Shown in pieces: positions 50,236 through 62,895 of a stretch of DNA of 64,000 nucleotides. The notes beneath the pieces are model-generated. The model ran no database searches. It was not told the DNA's origin and saw nothing but the letters and a program-made list of their open reading frames with translations. The stretch spans positions 124,001 to 188,000 of the forward strand of contig NW_027479039.1 of assembly GCF_051014685.1 (NCBI RefSeq), in the 5' to 3' direction. Each line of letters opens with the position of its first letter. The first letter of the stretch is position 1. Position numbers and translations under genes: made by a program. The stretch comes from Ptiloglossa arizonensis (Eukaryota; Arthropoda; Insecta; Hymenoptera; Colletidae).

Positions 50236-52922
50236 CTTCAAACTCCCATATCTCGCGAACGGATTGAACTAACCCAAAAATTCCTATGGCATCTGAAAGT
50301 AGAAACTCACCCGATTACGACGGTATGTGTATTTTTTCCCTAGGCCATTCTGGTTAAGCGTTTGGAACAGCAGAATTGCGAAAAATTTTTTGCCGTCTCA
50401 ACCATTTCTTGGCTTCAAACGCCCATATCTCGCGAACGGATTGACCTAACCCAAAAATTCCTATTGCATCTGAAAGTAGAAACTCGCCCGATTACAACGG
50501 TATGTGAATTTTTTCCCTAGGCCATTCTGGTTAAGCGTTTGGAGCAGCAGAATTGCGAAAAATTTTTTGCCTTCTCTACCATTTCTTGGCTTCAAAGTCC
50601 CATATCTCGCGAACGGATTGACCTAACCCAAAAATTCCTATTGCATCTGAAAGTAGAAACTCGCCCGATCACAACGGTATGTGTATTTTTTCCCTAGGCC
50701 ATTCTGGTTAAGCGTTTGGAGCAGCAGAATTGCGAAAAATTTTTTGCTTTCTCAACCATTTCTTGGCTTCAAACTCCCATATCTCGCGAACGGATTGACC
50801 TAACCCAAAAATTCCTGTTGCGTCTGAAAGTAGAAACTCGCCCGATTACAACGCTATGTGGATTTTTTCCCTAGGCCATTCTGTTAAGCGTTTGGAACAG
50901 CAGAATTGCGAAAAATTTTTTGCCTTCTCAACCATCTCTTGTCTTCAAACTCCCATATCTCGCGAACGGATTGACCTAACCCAAAAATTCCTATTGCATC
51001 TGAAAGTAGAAACTCGCCCGATTACAACGGTATGTGTATTTTTTCCCTAGGCCATTCTGGTTAAGCGTTTGGAGCAGCAGAATTGTGAAAAATTTTTTGC
51101 CTCCTCTACCATTTCTTGGCTTCAAACTCCCATATCTCGCGAACGGATTGACCTAACCCAAAAATTCCTATAGCATCTGAAAGTAGAAACTCGCCCGATT
51201 ACAACGGTATGTGTATTTTTTCCCTAGGCCATTCTGGTTAAGCGTTTGGAGCAGCAGAAGTGCGAAAAATTTGTTGTCTTGTCAACCATTTCTTAGCTTC
51301 AGACTCCTATATCTCGCGAACGGATTGACCAAACCCAGATTTTCCTGCTGCGTCTGAAAGTAGAATCTCGCCCGATTACAACGGTATGTGTATTTTTTCC
51401 CTAGGCCATTCTGGTTAAGCGTTCGGAGCAGCAGAACTGCGAAAAATTTTTTGCCTTCTCAACCATTTCTTGTCTTCAAACTCCCATATCTCGCGAACGG
51501 ATTGACCTAACCCAAAAATTCCTATTGCATCTGAAAGTAGAAACTCGCCCGATTACAACGGTATGTGTATTTTTTCCCTAGGCCATTCTGGTTAAGCGTT
51601 TGGAGCAGCAGAATTGCGAAAAATTTTTTGCCTTCACAACCATTTCTTGGCTTCAAAGTCCCATATCTCGCGAACGGATTGACCTAACCCAAAAATTCCT
51701 ATTGCATCTGAAAGTAGAAGCTCGCCCGATCACAACGGTATGTGTATTTTTTCCCTAGGCCATTCTGGTTAAGCGTTTGGAGCAGCAGAATTGCGAAAAA
51801 TTTTTTGCTTTCTCAACCATTTCTTGGCTTCAAACTCCCATATCTCGCGAACGGATTGACCTAACCCAAAAATTCCTGTTGCGTCTGAAAGTAGAAACTC
51901 GCCCGATTACAACGCTATGTGTATTTTTTCCCTAGGCCATTCTGGTTAAGCGTTTGGAACAGCAGAATTGCGAAAAATTTTTTGCCTTCTCAACCATCTC
52001 TTGTCTTCAAACTCCCATATCTCGCGAACGGATTGACCTAACCCAAAAATTCCTATTGCATCTGAAAGTAGAAACTCGCCCGATTACAACGGTATGTGTA
52101 TTTTTTCCCTAGGCCATTCTGGTTAAGCGTTTGGAGCAGCAGAATTGCGAAAAATTTTATGCCTTCACAACCATTTCTTGGCTTCAAAGTCCCATATCTC
52201 GCGAACGGATTGACATAACCCAAAAATTCCTATTGCATCTGAAAGTAGAAACTCGCCCGATCACAACGGTATGTGTATTTTTTCCCTAGGCCATTCTGGT
52301 TAAGGGTTTGGAGCAGCAGAATTGTGCAAAATTTTTTGCCTTCTCTACCATTTCTTGGCTTCAAACTCCCATATCTCGCGAACGGATTGACCTAACCCAA
52401 AAAATTCCTATTGCATCTGAAAGTAGAAACTCACCCGATTACGACGGTATGTGTATTTTTTCCCTAGGCCATTCTGGTTAAGCGTTTGGAGCAGCAGAAT
52501 TGCGAAAAATTTTTTGCCGTCTCAACCATTTCTTGGCTTCAAACTCCCATATCTCGCGAACGGATTGACCTAACCCAAAAATTCCTATTGCATCTGAAAG
52601 TAGAAACTCGCCCGATTACAACGGTATTTGTATTTTTTCCCGAGGCCATTCTGGTTAAGCGTTTGGAGCAGCAGAATTGCGAAAAATTTTTTGCCTTCAC
52701 AACCATTTCTTGGCTTCAAAGTCCCATATCTCGCGAACGGATTGACCTAACCCAAAAATTCCTATTGCGTCTGAAAGTAGAAACTCGCCCGATTACAACG
52801 GTATGTGTATGTTTTCCCTAGGCCATTCTGGTTAAGCGTTTGGAGCAGCAGAATTGTGAAAAATTTTTTGCCTTCTCTACCATTTCTTGGCTTCAAACTC
52901 CCATATCTCGCGAACGGATTGA
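50236..52922 (+). repeat. About 15-monomer block (2.7 kb), copy 1
   Basis: This matches 55725-58411 at an offset of 5,489 bp (31 monomers plus 2 bp). Anchors are CGACGGTATG (near 50319 and 55808), GCTATGTGGATTTTTT (near 50852 and 56341), the D monomer (51259 and 56748) and the CCCGAGG pair. Limits are TTGGC versus TTGTC on the left and GATCTAAC versus GACCTAAC on the right. Confidence 0.83.
51259..51372 (+). repeat. Divergent monomer segment D, copy 4
   Basis: Same variant set, 8,318 bp after copy 3 (47 monomers minus 1 bp). It is again followed by a CGTTCGGAGC monomer and a CTTCACAACC monomer, so it travels with its neighbours. Confidence 0.8.
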
Positions 52923-53817
52923 TCTAACCCAAAAAATTCCTATTGCATCTGAAAGTAGAAACTCGCCCGATTACAACGGTATGTGAATTTTTTCCCTAGG
53001 CCATTCTGGTTAAGCGTTTGGAGCAGCAGAATTGCGAAAAATTTTATGCCTTCACAACCATTTCTTGGCTTCAAAGTCCCATATCTCGCGAACGGATTGA
53101 CATAACCCAAAAATTCCTGTTGCATCTGAAAGTAGAAACTCGCCCGATCACAACGGTATGTGTATTTTTTCCCTAGGCCATTCTGGTTAAGCGTTCGGAG
53201 CAGCAGAACTGCGAAAAATTTTTTGCCTTCTCAACCATTTCTTGGCTTCAAACTCCCATATCTCGCGAACGGATTGACCTAACCAAAAAATTCCTATTGC
53301 ATCTGAAAGTAGAAACTCGCCCGATTACAACGGTATGTGTATTTTTTCCCTAGGCCATTCTGGTTAAGCGTTTGGAGCAGCAGAATTGCGAAAAATTTTA
53401 TGCCTTCACAACCATTTCTTGGCTTTAAAGTCCCATATCTCGCGAACGGATTGACATAACCCAAAAATTCCTATTGCATCTGAAAGTAGAAACTCGCCCG
53501 ATCACAACGGTATGTGTATTTTTTCCCTAGGCCATTCTGGTTAAGGGTTTGGAGCAGCAGAATTGTGCAAAATTTTTTGCCTTCTCTACCATTTCTTGGC
53601 TTCAAACTCCCATATCTCGCGAACGGATTGACCTAACCCAAAAAATTCCTATTGCATCTGAAAGTAGAAACTCACCCGATTACGACGGTATGTGTATTTT
53701 TTCCCTAGGCCATTCTGGTTAAGCGTTTGGAGCAGCAGAATTGCGAAAAATTTTTTGCCGTCTCAACCATTTCTTGGCTTCAAACTCCCATATCTCGCGA
53801 ACGGATTGACCTAACCC
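52923..53817 (+). repeat. Spacer block with extra-A monomers
   Basis: About five monomers include CAAAAAATTCC (178-bp units) and the rare GGCTTTAAAG (53421). Most recur near 58.4-59.3 kb at an offset of 5,488 bp, the 1-bp change coming from one A lost near 58418. Confidence 0.65.
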
Positions 53818-55756
53818 AAAAATTCCTATTGCATCTGAAAGTAGAAACTCGCCCGATTACAACGGTATGTGAATTTTTTCCCTAGGCCATTCTGGTTAAG
53901 CGTTTGGAGCAGCAGAATTGCGAAAAATTTTTTGCCTTCTCTACCATTTCTTGGCTTCAAACTCCCATATCTCGCGAACGGATTGACCTAACCCAAAAAT
54001 TCCTATTGCATCTGAAAGTAGAAACTCGCCCGATTACAACGGTATTTGTATTTTTTCCCTAGGCCATTCTGGTTAAGCGTTTGCAGCAGCAGAATTGCGA
54101 AAAATTTTTTTCCTTCTCTACCATTTCTTGGCTTCAAACTCCCATATCTCGCGAACGGATTGACCTAACCCAAAAATTCCTATTGCATCTGAAAGTAGAA
54201 ACTCGCCCGATCACAACGGTATGTGTATTTTTTCCCTAGGCCACTCTGGTTAAGCGTTTGTAGCAGCAGAATTGCGAAAAATTTCTTGCCTTCTCAACCA
54301 TTTCTTGGCTTCAAACTCCCATATCTCGCGAACGGATTGACCTAACCCAAAAATTCCTATGGCATCTGAAAGTAGAAACTCACCCGATTACGACGGTATG
54401 TGTATTTTTTCCCTAGGCCATTCTGGTTAAGCGTTTGGAACAGCAGAATTGCGAAAAATTTTTTGCCGTCTCAACCATTTCTTGGCTTCAAACGCCCATA
54501 TCTCGCGAACGGATTGACCTAACCCAAAAATTCCTATTGCATCTGAAAGTAGAAACTCGCCCGATTACAACGGTATTTTTTTTTTTTCCCGAGGCCATTC
54601 TGGTTAAGCGTTTGGAGCAGCAGAATTGCGAAAAATTTTTTGCCTTCACAACCATTTCTTGGCTTCAAAGTCCTATATCTCGCGAACGGATTGACCTAAC
54701 CCAAAAATTCCTATTGCGTCTGAAAGTAGAAACTCGCCCGATTACAACGGTATTTGTATTTTTTCCCTAGGCCATTCTGGTTAAGCGTTTGCAGCAGCAG
54801 AATTGCGAAAAATTTTTTGCCTTCACAACCATTTCTTGGCTTCAAAGTCCCATATCTCGCGAACGGATTGACCTAACCCAAAAATTCCTATTGCATCTGA
54901 AAGTAGAAACTCGCCCGATCACAACGGTATTTGTATTTTTTCCCTAGGCCATTCTGGTTAAGCGTTTGGAGCAGCAGAATTGCGAAAAATTTTTTGCCTT
55001 CACAACCATTTCTTGGCTTCAAAGTCCCATATCTCGCGAACGGATTGACCTAACCCAAAAATTCCTATTGCGTCTGAAAGTAGAAACTCGCCCGATTACA
55101 ACGGTATGTGTATGTTTTCCCTAGGCCATTCTGGTTAAGCGTTTGGAGCAGCAGAATTGTGAAAAATTTTTTGCCTTCTCTACCATTTCTTGGCTTCAAA
55201 CTCCCATATCTCGCGAACGGATTGATCTAACCCAAAAAATTCCTATTGCATCTGAAAGTAGAAACTCGCCCGATTACAACGGTATGTGAATTTTTTCCCT
55301 AGGCCATTCTGGTTAAGCGTTTGGAGCAGCAGAATTGCGAAAAATTTTTTGCCTTCTCTACCATTTCTTGGCTTCAAAGTCTCATATCTCGCGAACTGAT
55401 TGACCTAACCCAAAAATTCCTATTGCATCTGAAAGTAGAAACTCGCCCGATCACAACGGTATGTGTATTTTTTCCCTAGGCCATTCTGGTTAAGCGTTTG
55501 GAGCAGCAGAATTGCGAAAAATTTTTTGCTTTCTCAACCATTTCTTGGCTTCAAACTCCCATATCTCGCGAACGGATTGACCTAACCCAAAAATTCCTGT
55601 TGCGTCTGAAAGTAGAAACTCGCCCGATTACAACGCTATGTGTATTTTTTCCCTAGGCCATTCTGTTAAGCGTTTGGAACAGCAGAATTGCGAAACATTT
55701 TTTGCCTTCTCAACCATCTCTTGTCTTCAAACTCCCATATCTCGCGAACGGATTGA
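53818..55756 (+). repeat. About 11-monomer block (1.9 kb), copy 1
   Basis: This matches 59661-61599 at an offset of 5,843 bp (33 monomers plus 2 bp). Anchors are ATGTGAATTTTTT (53868 and 59711), a 12-T run (near 54576 and 60419), AAGTCTCATATC and CGAACTGATTG. Private changes are TCCTATATC near 54672 and GCGAAACATT near 55691. It ends at GATTGAAC versus GATTGACC. Confidence 0.82.
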
Positions 55757-58411
55757 ACTAACCCAAAAATTCCTATGGCATCTGAAAGTAGAAACTCACC
55801 CGATTACGACGGTATGTGTATTTTTTCCCTAGGCCATTCTGGTTAAGCGTTTGGAACAGCAGAATTGCGAAAAATTTTTTGCCGTCTCAACCATTTCTTG
55901 GCTTCAAACGCCCATATCTCGCGAACGGATTGACCTAACCCAAAAATTCCTATTGCATCTGAAAGTAGAAACTCGCCCGATTACAACGGTATGTGAATTT
56001 TTTCCCTAGGCCATTCTGGTTAAGCGTTTGGAGCAGCAGAATTGCGAAAAATTTTTTGCCTTCTCTACCATTTCTTGGCTTCAAAGTCCCATATCTCGCG
56101 AACGGATTGACCTAACCCAAAAATTCCTATTGCATCTGAAAGTAGAAACTCGCCCGATCACAACGGTATGTGTATTTTTTCCCTAGGCCATTCTGGTTAA
56201 GCGTTTGGAGCAGCAGAATTGCGAAAAATTTTTTGCTTTCTCAACCATTTCTTGGCTTCAAACTCCCATATCTCGCGAACGGATTGACCTAACCCAAAAA
56301 TTCCTGTTGCGTCTGAAAGTAGAAACTCGCCCGATTACAACGCTATGTGGATTTTTTCCCTAGGCCATTCTGTTAAGCGTTTGGAACAGCAGAATTGCGA
56401 AAAATTTTTTGCCTTCTCAACCATCTCTTGTCTTCAAACTCCCATATCTCGCGAACGGATTGACCTAACCCAAAAATTCCTATTGCATCTGAAAGTAGAA
56501 ACTCGCCCGATTACAACGGTATGTGTATTTTTTCCCTAGGCCATTCTGGTTAAGCGTTTGGAGCAGCAGAATTGTGAAAAATTTTTTGCCTCCTCTACCA
56601 TTTCTTGGCTTCAAACTCCCATATCTCGCGAACGGATTGACCTAACCCAAAAATTCCTATAGCATCTGAAAGTAGAAACTCGCCCGATTACAACGGTATG
56701 TGTATTTTTTCCCTAGGCCATTCTGGTTAAGCGTTTGGAGCAGCAGAAGTGCGAAAAATTTGTTGTCTTGTCAACCATTTCTTAGCTTCAGACTCCTATA
56801 TCTCGCGAACGGATTGACCAAACCCAGATTTTCCTGCTGCGTCTGAAAGTAGAATCTCGCCCGATTACAACGGTATGTGTATTTTTTCCCTAGGCCATTC
56901 TGGTTAAGCGTTCGGAGCAGCAGAACTGCGAAAAATTTTTTGCCTTCTCAACCATTTCTTGTCTTCAAACTCCCATATCTCGCGAACGGATTGACCTAAC
57001 CCAAAAATTCCTATTGCATCTGAAAGTAGAAACTCGCCCGATTACAACGGTATGTGTATTTTTTCCCTAGGCCATTCTGGTTAAGCGTTTGGAGCAGCAG
57101 AATTGCGAAAAATTTTTTGCCTTCACAACCATTTCTTGGCTTCAAAGTCCCATATCTCGCGAACGGATTGACCTAACCCAAAAATTCCTATTGCATCTGA
57201 AAGTAGAAGCTCGCCCGATCACAACGGTATGTGTATTTTTTCCCTAGGCCATTCTGGTTAAGCGTTTGGAGCAGCAGAATTGCGAAAAATTTTTTGCTTT
57301 CTCAACCATTTCTTGGCTTCAAACTCCCATATCTCGCGAACGGATTGACCTAACCCAAAAATTCCTGTTGCGTCTGAAAGTAGAAACTCGCCCGATTACA
57401 ACGCTATGTGTATTTTTTCCCTAGGCCATTCTGGTTAAGCGTTTGGAACAGCAGAATTGCGAAAAATTTTTTGCCTTCTCAACCATCTCTTGTCTTCAAA
57501 CTCCCATATCTCGCGAACGGATTGACCTAACCCAAAAATTCCTATTGCATCTGAAAGTAGAAACTCGCCCGATTACAACGGTATGTGTATTTTTTCCCTA
57601 GGCCATTCTGGTTAAGCGTTTGGAGCAGCAGAATTGCGAAAAATTTTATGCCTTCACAACCATTTCTTGGCTTCAAAGTCCCATATCTCGCGAACGGATT
57701 GACATAACCCAAAAATTCCTATTGCATCTGAAAGTAGAAACTCGCCCGATCACAACGGTATGTGTATTTTTTCCCTAGGCCATTCTGGTTAAGGGTTTGG
57801 AGCAGCAGAATTGTGCAAAATTTTTTGCCTTCTCTACCATTTCTTGGCTTCAAACTCCCATATCTCGCGAACGGATTGACCTAACCCAAAAAATTCCTAT
57901 TGCATCTGAAAGTAGAAACTCACCCGATTACGACGGTATGTGTATTTTTTCCCTAGGCCATTCTGGTTAAGCGTTTGGAGCAGCAGAATTGCGAAAAATT
58001 TTTTGCCGTCTCAACCATTTCTTGGCTTCAAACTCCCATATCTCGCGAACGGATTGACCTAACCCAAAAATTCCTATTGCATCTGAAAGTAGAAACTCGC
58101 CCGATTACAACGGTATTTGTATTTTTTCCCGAGGCCATTCTGGTTAAGCGTTTGGAGCAGCAGAATTGCGAAAAATTTTTTGCCTTCACAACCATTTCTT
58201 GGCTTCAAAGTCCCATATCTCGCGAACGGATTGACCTAACCCAAAAATTCCTATTGCGTCTGAAAGTAGAAACTCGCCCGATTACAACGGTATGTGTATG
58301 TTTTCCCTAGGCCATTCTGGTTAAGCGTTTGGAGCAGCAGAATTGTGAAAAATTTTTTGCCTTCTCTACCATTTCTTGGCTTCAAACTCCCATATCTCGC
58401 GAACGGATTGA
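55725..58411 (+). repeat. About 15-monomer block (2.7 kb), copy 2
   Basis: This is the downstream copy of 50236-52922. It overlaps the end of the 1.9-kb block by about 30 bp, so the junction between the two duplicated blocks lies inside one monomer near 55725-55756. Confidence 0.82.
56748..56861 (+). repeat. Divergent monomer segment D, copy 5
   Basis: Same variant set, 5,489 bp after copy 4, inside the large duplicate 55725-58411. Confidence 0.8.
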
Positions 58412-59660
58412 CCTAACCAAAAAATTCCTATTGCATCTGAAAGTAGAAACTCGCCCGATTACAACGGTATGTGTATTTTTTCCCTAGGCCATTCTGGTTA
58501 AGCGTTTGGAGCAGCAGAATTGCGAAAAATTTTATGCCTTCACAACCATTTCTTGGCTTCAAAGTCCCATATCTCGCGAACGGATTGACCTAACCCAAAA
58601 ATTCCTATTGCATCTGAAAGTAGAAACTCGCCCGATCACAACGGTATGTGTATTTTTTCCCTAGGCCATTCTGGTTAAGCGTTCGGAGCAGCAGAACTGC
58701 GAAAAATTTTTTGCCTTCTCAACCATTTCTTGGCTTCAAACTCCCATATCTCGCGAACGGATTGACCTAACCAAAAAATTCCTATTGCATCTGAAAGTAG
58801 AAACTCGCCCGATTACAACGGTATGTGTATTTTTTCCCTAGGCCATTCTGGTTAAGCGTTTGGAGCAGCAGAATTGCGAAAAATTTTATGCCTTCACAAC
58901 CATTTCTTGGCTTTAAAGTCCCATATCTCGCGAACGGATTGACATAACCCAAAAATTCCTATTGCATCTGAAAGTAGAAACTCGCCCGATCACAACGGTA
59001 TGTGTATTTTTTCCCTAGGCCATTCTGGTTAAGGGTTTGGAGCAGCAGAATTGTGCAAAATTTTTTGCCTTCTCTACCATTTCTTGGCTTCAAACTCCCA
59101 TATCTCGCGAACGGATTGACCTAACCCAAAAAATTCCTATTGCATCTGAAAGTAGAAACTCACCCGATTACGACGGTATGTGTATTTTTTCCCTAGGCCA
59201 TTCTGGTTAAGCGTTTGGAGCAGCAGAATTGCGAAAAATTTTTTGCCGTCTCAACCATTTCTTGGCTTCAAACTCCCATATCTCGCGAACGGATTGACCT
59301 AACCCAAAAATTCCTATTGCATCTGAAAGTAGAAACTCGCCCGATTACAACGGGATTTGTATTTTTTCCCGAGGCCATTCTGGTTAAGCGTTTGGAGCAG
59401 CAGAATTGCGAAAAATTTTTTGCCTTCACAACCATTTCTTGGCTTCAAAGTCCCATATCTCGCGAACGGATTGACCTAACCCAAAAATTCCTATTGCGTC
59501 TGAAAGTAGAAACTCGCCCGATTACAACGGTATGTGTATGTTTTCCCTAGGCCATTCTGGTTAAGCGTTTGGAGCAGCAGAATTGTGAAAAATTTTTTGC
59601 CTTCTCTACCATTTCTTGGCTTCAAACTCCCATATCTCGCGAACGGATTGATCTAACCCA
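58412..59660 (+). repeat. About 7-monomer repeat of the preceding segment (1,240 bp)
   Basis: The monomers at about 57.6-58.4 kb recur 1,240 bp on (7 monomers plus 1 bp), including GTGCAAAATT and the CCCGAGG pair (57975 and 59215). A private ACGGGATTTG lies near 59350. This adds two monomers relative to the upstream partner and explains the change of offset from 5,489 to 5,843. Confidence 0.7.
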
Positions 59661-61599
59661 AAAAATTCCTATTGCATCTGAAAGTAGAAACTCGCCCGAT
59701 TACAACGGTATGTGAATTTTTTCCCTAGGCCATTCTGGTTAAGCGTTTGGAGCAGCAGAATTGCGAAAAATTTTTTGCCTTCTCTACCATTTCTTGGCTT
59801 CAAACTCCCATATCTCGCGAACGGATTGACCTAACCCAAAAATTCCTATTGCATCTGAAAGTAGAAACTCGCCCGATTACAACGGTATTTGTATTTTTTC
59901 CCTAGGCCATTCTGGTTAAGCGTTTGCAGCAGCAGAATTGCGAAAAATTTTTTTCCTTCTCTACCATTTCTTGGCTTCAAACTCCCATATCTCGCGAACG
60001 GATTGACCTAACCCAAAAATTCCTATTGCATCTGAAAGTAGAAACTCGCCCGATCACAACGGTATGTGTATTTTTTCCCTAGGCCACTCTGGTTAAGCGT
60101 TTGTAGCAGCAGAATTGCGAAAAATTTCTTGCCTTCTCAACCATTTCTTGGCTTCAAACTCCCATATCTCGCGAACGGATTGACCTAACCCAAAAATTCC
60201 TATGGCATCTGAAAGTAGAAACTCACCCGATTACGACGGTATGTGTATTTTTTCCCTAGGCCATTCTGGTTAAGCGTTTGGAACAGCAGAATTGCGAAAA
60301 ATTTTTTGCCGTCTCAACCATTTCTTGGCTTCAAACGCCCATATCTCGCGAACGGATTGACCTAACCCAAAAATTCCTATTGCATCTGAAAGTAGAAACT
60401 CGCCCGATTACAACGGTATTTTTTTTTTTTCCCGAGGCCATTCTGGTTAAGCGTTTGGAGCAGCAGAATTGCGAAAAATTTTTTGCCTTCACAACCATTT
60501 CTTGGCTTCAAAGTCCCATATCTCGCGAACGGATTGACCTAACCCAAAAATTCCTATTGCGTCTGAAAGTAGAAACTCGCCCGATTACAACGGTATTTGT
60601 ATTTTTTCCCTAGGCCATTCTGGTTAAGCGTTTGCAGCAGCAGAATTGCGAAAAATTTTTTGCCTTCACAACCATTTCTTGGCTTCAAAGTCCCATATCT
60701 CGCGAACGGATTGACCTAACCCAAAAATTCCTATTGCATCTGAAAGTAGAAACTCGCCCGATCACAACGGTATTTGTATTTTTTCCCTAGGCCATTCTGG
60801 TTAAGCGTTTGGAGCAGCAGAATTGCGAAAAATTTTTTGCCTTCACAACCATTTCTTGGCTTCAAAGTCCCATATCTCGCGAACGGATTGACCTAACCCA
60901 AAAATTCCTATTGCGTCTGAAAGTAGAAACTCGCCCGATTACAACGGTATGTGTATGTTTTCCCTAGGCCATTCTGGTTAAGCGTTTGGAGCAGCAGAAT
61001 TGTGAAAAATTTTTTGCCTTCTCTACCATTTCTTGGCTTCAAACTCCCATATCTCGCGAACGGATTGATCTAACCCAAAAAATTCCTATTGCATCTGAAA
61101 GTAGAAACTCGCCCGATTACAACGGTATGTGAATTTTTTCCCTAGGCCATTCTGGTTAAGCGTTTGGAGCAGCAGAATTGCGAAAAATTTTTTGCCTTCT
61201 CTACCATTTCTTGGCTTCAAAGTCTCATATCTCGCGAACTGATTGACCTAACCCAAAAATTCCTATTGCATCTGAAAGTAGAAACTCGCCCGATCACAAC
61301 GGTATGTGTATTTTTTCCCTAGGCCATTCTGGTTAAGCGTTTGGAGCAGCAGAATTGCGAAAAATTTTTTGCTTTCTCAACCATTTCTTGGCTTCAAACT
61401 CCCATATCTCGCGAACGGATTGACCTAACCCAAAAATTCCTGTTGCGTCTGAAAGTAGAAACTCGCCCGATTACAACGCTATGTGTATTTTTTCCCTAGG
61501 CCATTCTGTTAAGCGTTTGGAACAGCAGAATTGCGAAAAATTTTTTGCCTTCTCAACCATCTCTTGTCTTCAAACTCCCATATCTCGCGAACGGATTGA
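59661..61599 (+). repeat. About 11-monomer block (1.9 kb), copy 2
   Basis: This is the downstream copy of 53818-55756. It includes the second 12-T run and the paired CAGCAGCAG monomers with GTATTTGTA. Confidence 0.82.
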
Positions 61600-62895
61600 C
61601 CTAACCCAAAAATTCCTATTGCATCTGAAAGTAGAAACTCGCCCGATTACAACGGTATGTGTATTTTTTCCCTAGGCCATTCTGGTTAAGCGTTTGGAGC
61701 AGCAGAATTGTGAAAAATTTTTTGCCTCCTCTACCATTTCTTGGCTTCAAACTCCCATATCTCGCGAACGGATTGACCTAACCCAAAAATTCCTATAGCA
61801 CCTGAAAGTAGAAACTCGCCCGATTACAACGGTATGTGTATTTTTTCCCTAGGCCATTCTGGTTAAGCGTTTGGAGCAGCAGAATTGTGAAAAATTTTTT
61901 GCCTTCTCTACCATTTCTTGGCTTCAAACTACCATATCTCGCGAACGAATTGACCTAACCCAAAAATTCCTATTGCATCTGAAAGTAGAAACTCGCCCGA
62001 TTACAACGGTATTTGTATTTTTTCCCTAGGCCATTCTGGTTAAGCGTTTGGAGCAGCAGAAGTGCGAAAAATTTGTTGTCTTGTCAACCATTTCTTAGCT
62101 TCAGACTCCTATATCTCGCGAACGGATTGACCAAACCCAGATTTTCCTGCTGCGTCTGAAAGTAGAATCTCGCCCGATTACAACGGTATGTGTATTTTTT
62201 CCCTAGGCCATTCTGGTTAAGCGTTCGGAGCAGCAGAACTGCGAAAAATTTTTTGCCTTCTCAACCATTTCTTGTCTTCAAACTCCCATATCTCGCGAAC
62301 GGATTGACCTAACCCAAAAATTCCTATTGCATCTGAAAGTAGAAACTCGCCCGATTACAACGGTATGTGTATTTTTTCCCTAGGCCATTCTGGTTAAGCG
62401 TTTGGAGCAGCAGAATTGCGAAAAATTTTTTGCCTTCACAACCATTTCTTGGCTTCAAAGTCCCATATCTCGCGAACGGATTGACCTAACCCAAAAATTC
62501 CTATTGCATCTGAAAGTAGAAACTCGCCCGATCACAACGGTATGTGTATTTTTTCCCTAGGCCATTCTGGTTAAGCGTTTGGAGCAGCAGAATTGCGAAA
62601 AATTTTTTGCTTTCTCAACCATTTCTTGGCTTCAAACTCCCATATCTCGCGAACGGATTGACCTAACCCAAAAATTCCTGTTGCGTCTGAAAGTAGAAAC
62701 TCGCCCGATTACAACGCTATGTGTATTTTTTCCCTAGGCCATTCTGGTTAAGCGTTTGGAACAGCAGAATTGCGAAAAATTTTTTGCCTTCTCAACCATC
62801 TCTTGTCTTCAAACTCCCATATCTCGCGAACGGATTGACCTAACCCAAAAATTCCTATTGCATCTGAAAGTAGAAACTCGCCCGATTACAACGCT
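61481..62895 (+). repeat. 8-monomer HOR (1,415 bp) at the right end, unit 1
   Basis: CATTCTGTTAAGCG, with one G deleted, marks the start at 61502 and 62917. The order is G-deleted GGAACAGC with CTCTTGTC, CCTCCTCTACC, CTACCATATC with CGAATTGAC, D, CGTTCGGAGC, CTTCACAACC, TTGCTTTCTC and GGAACAGC. A private CACCTGAAAG lies near 61800. Confidence 0.82.
62061..62174 (+). repeat. Divergent monomer segment D, copy 6
   Basis: Same variant set. It lies inside the first 8-monomer unit at the right end of the window, preceded by a GTATTTGTATTTTTTCCC junction. Confidence 0.8.

Noticed and set aside
18681..61675. Open frames of 61-111 codons on both strands read as genes
   Set aside because: They recur with every variant block, encode the satellite's own repeated peptide, mostly start at non-ATG codons and end at the conserved CCCTAGG stop. 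A 177-bp monomer keeps the same frame from copy to copy, so such frames are expected.
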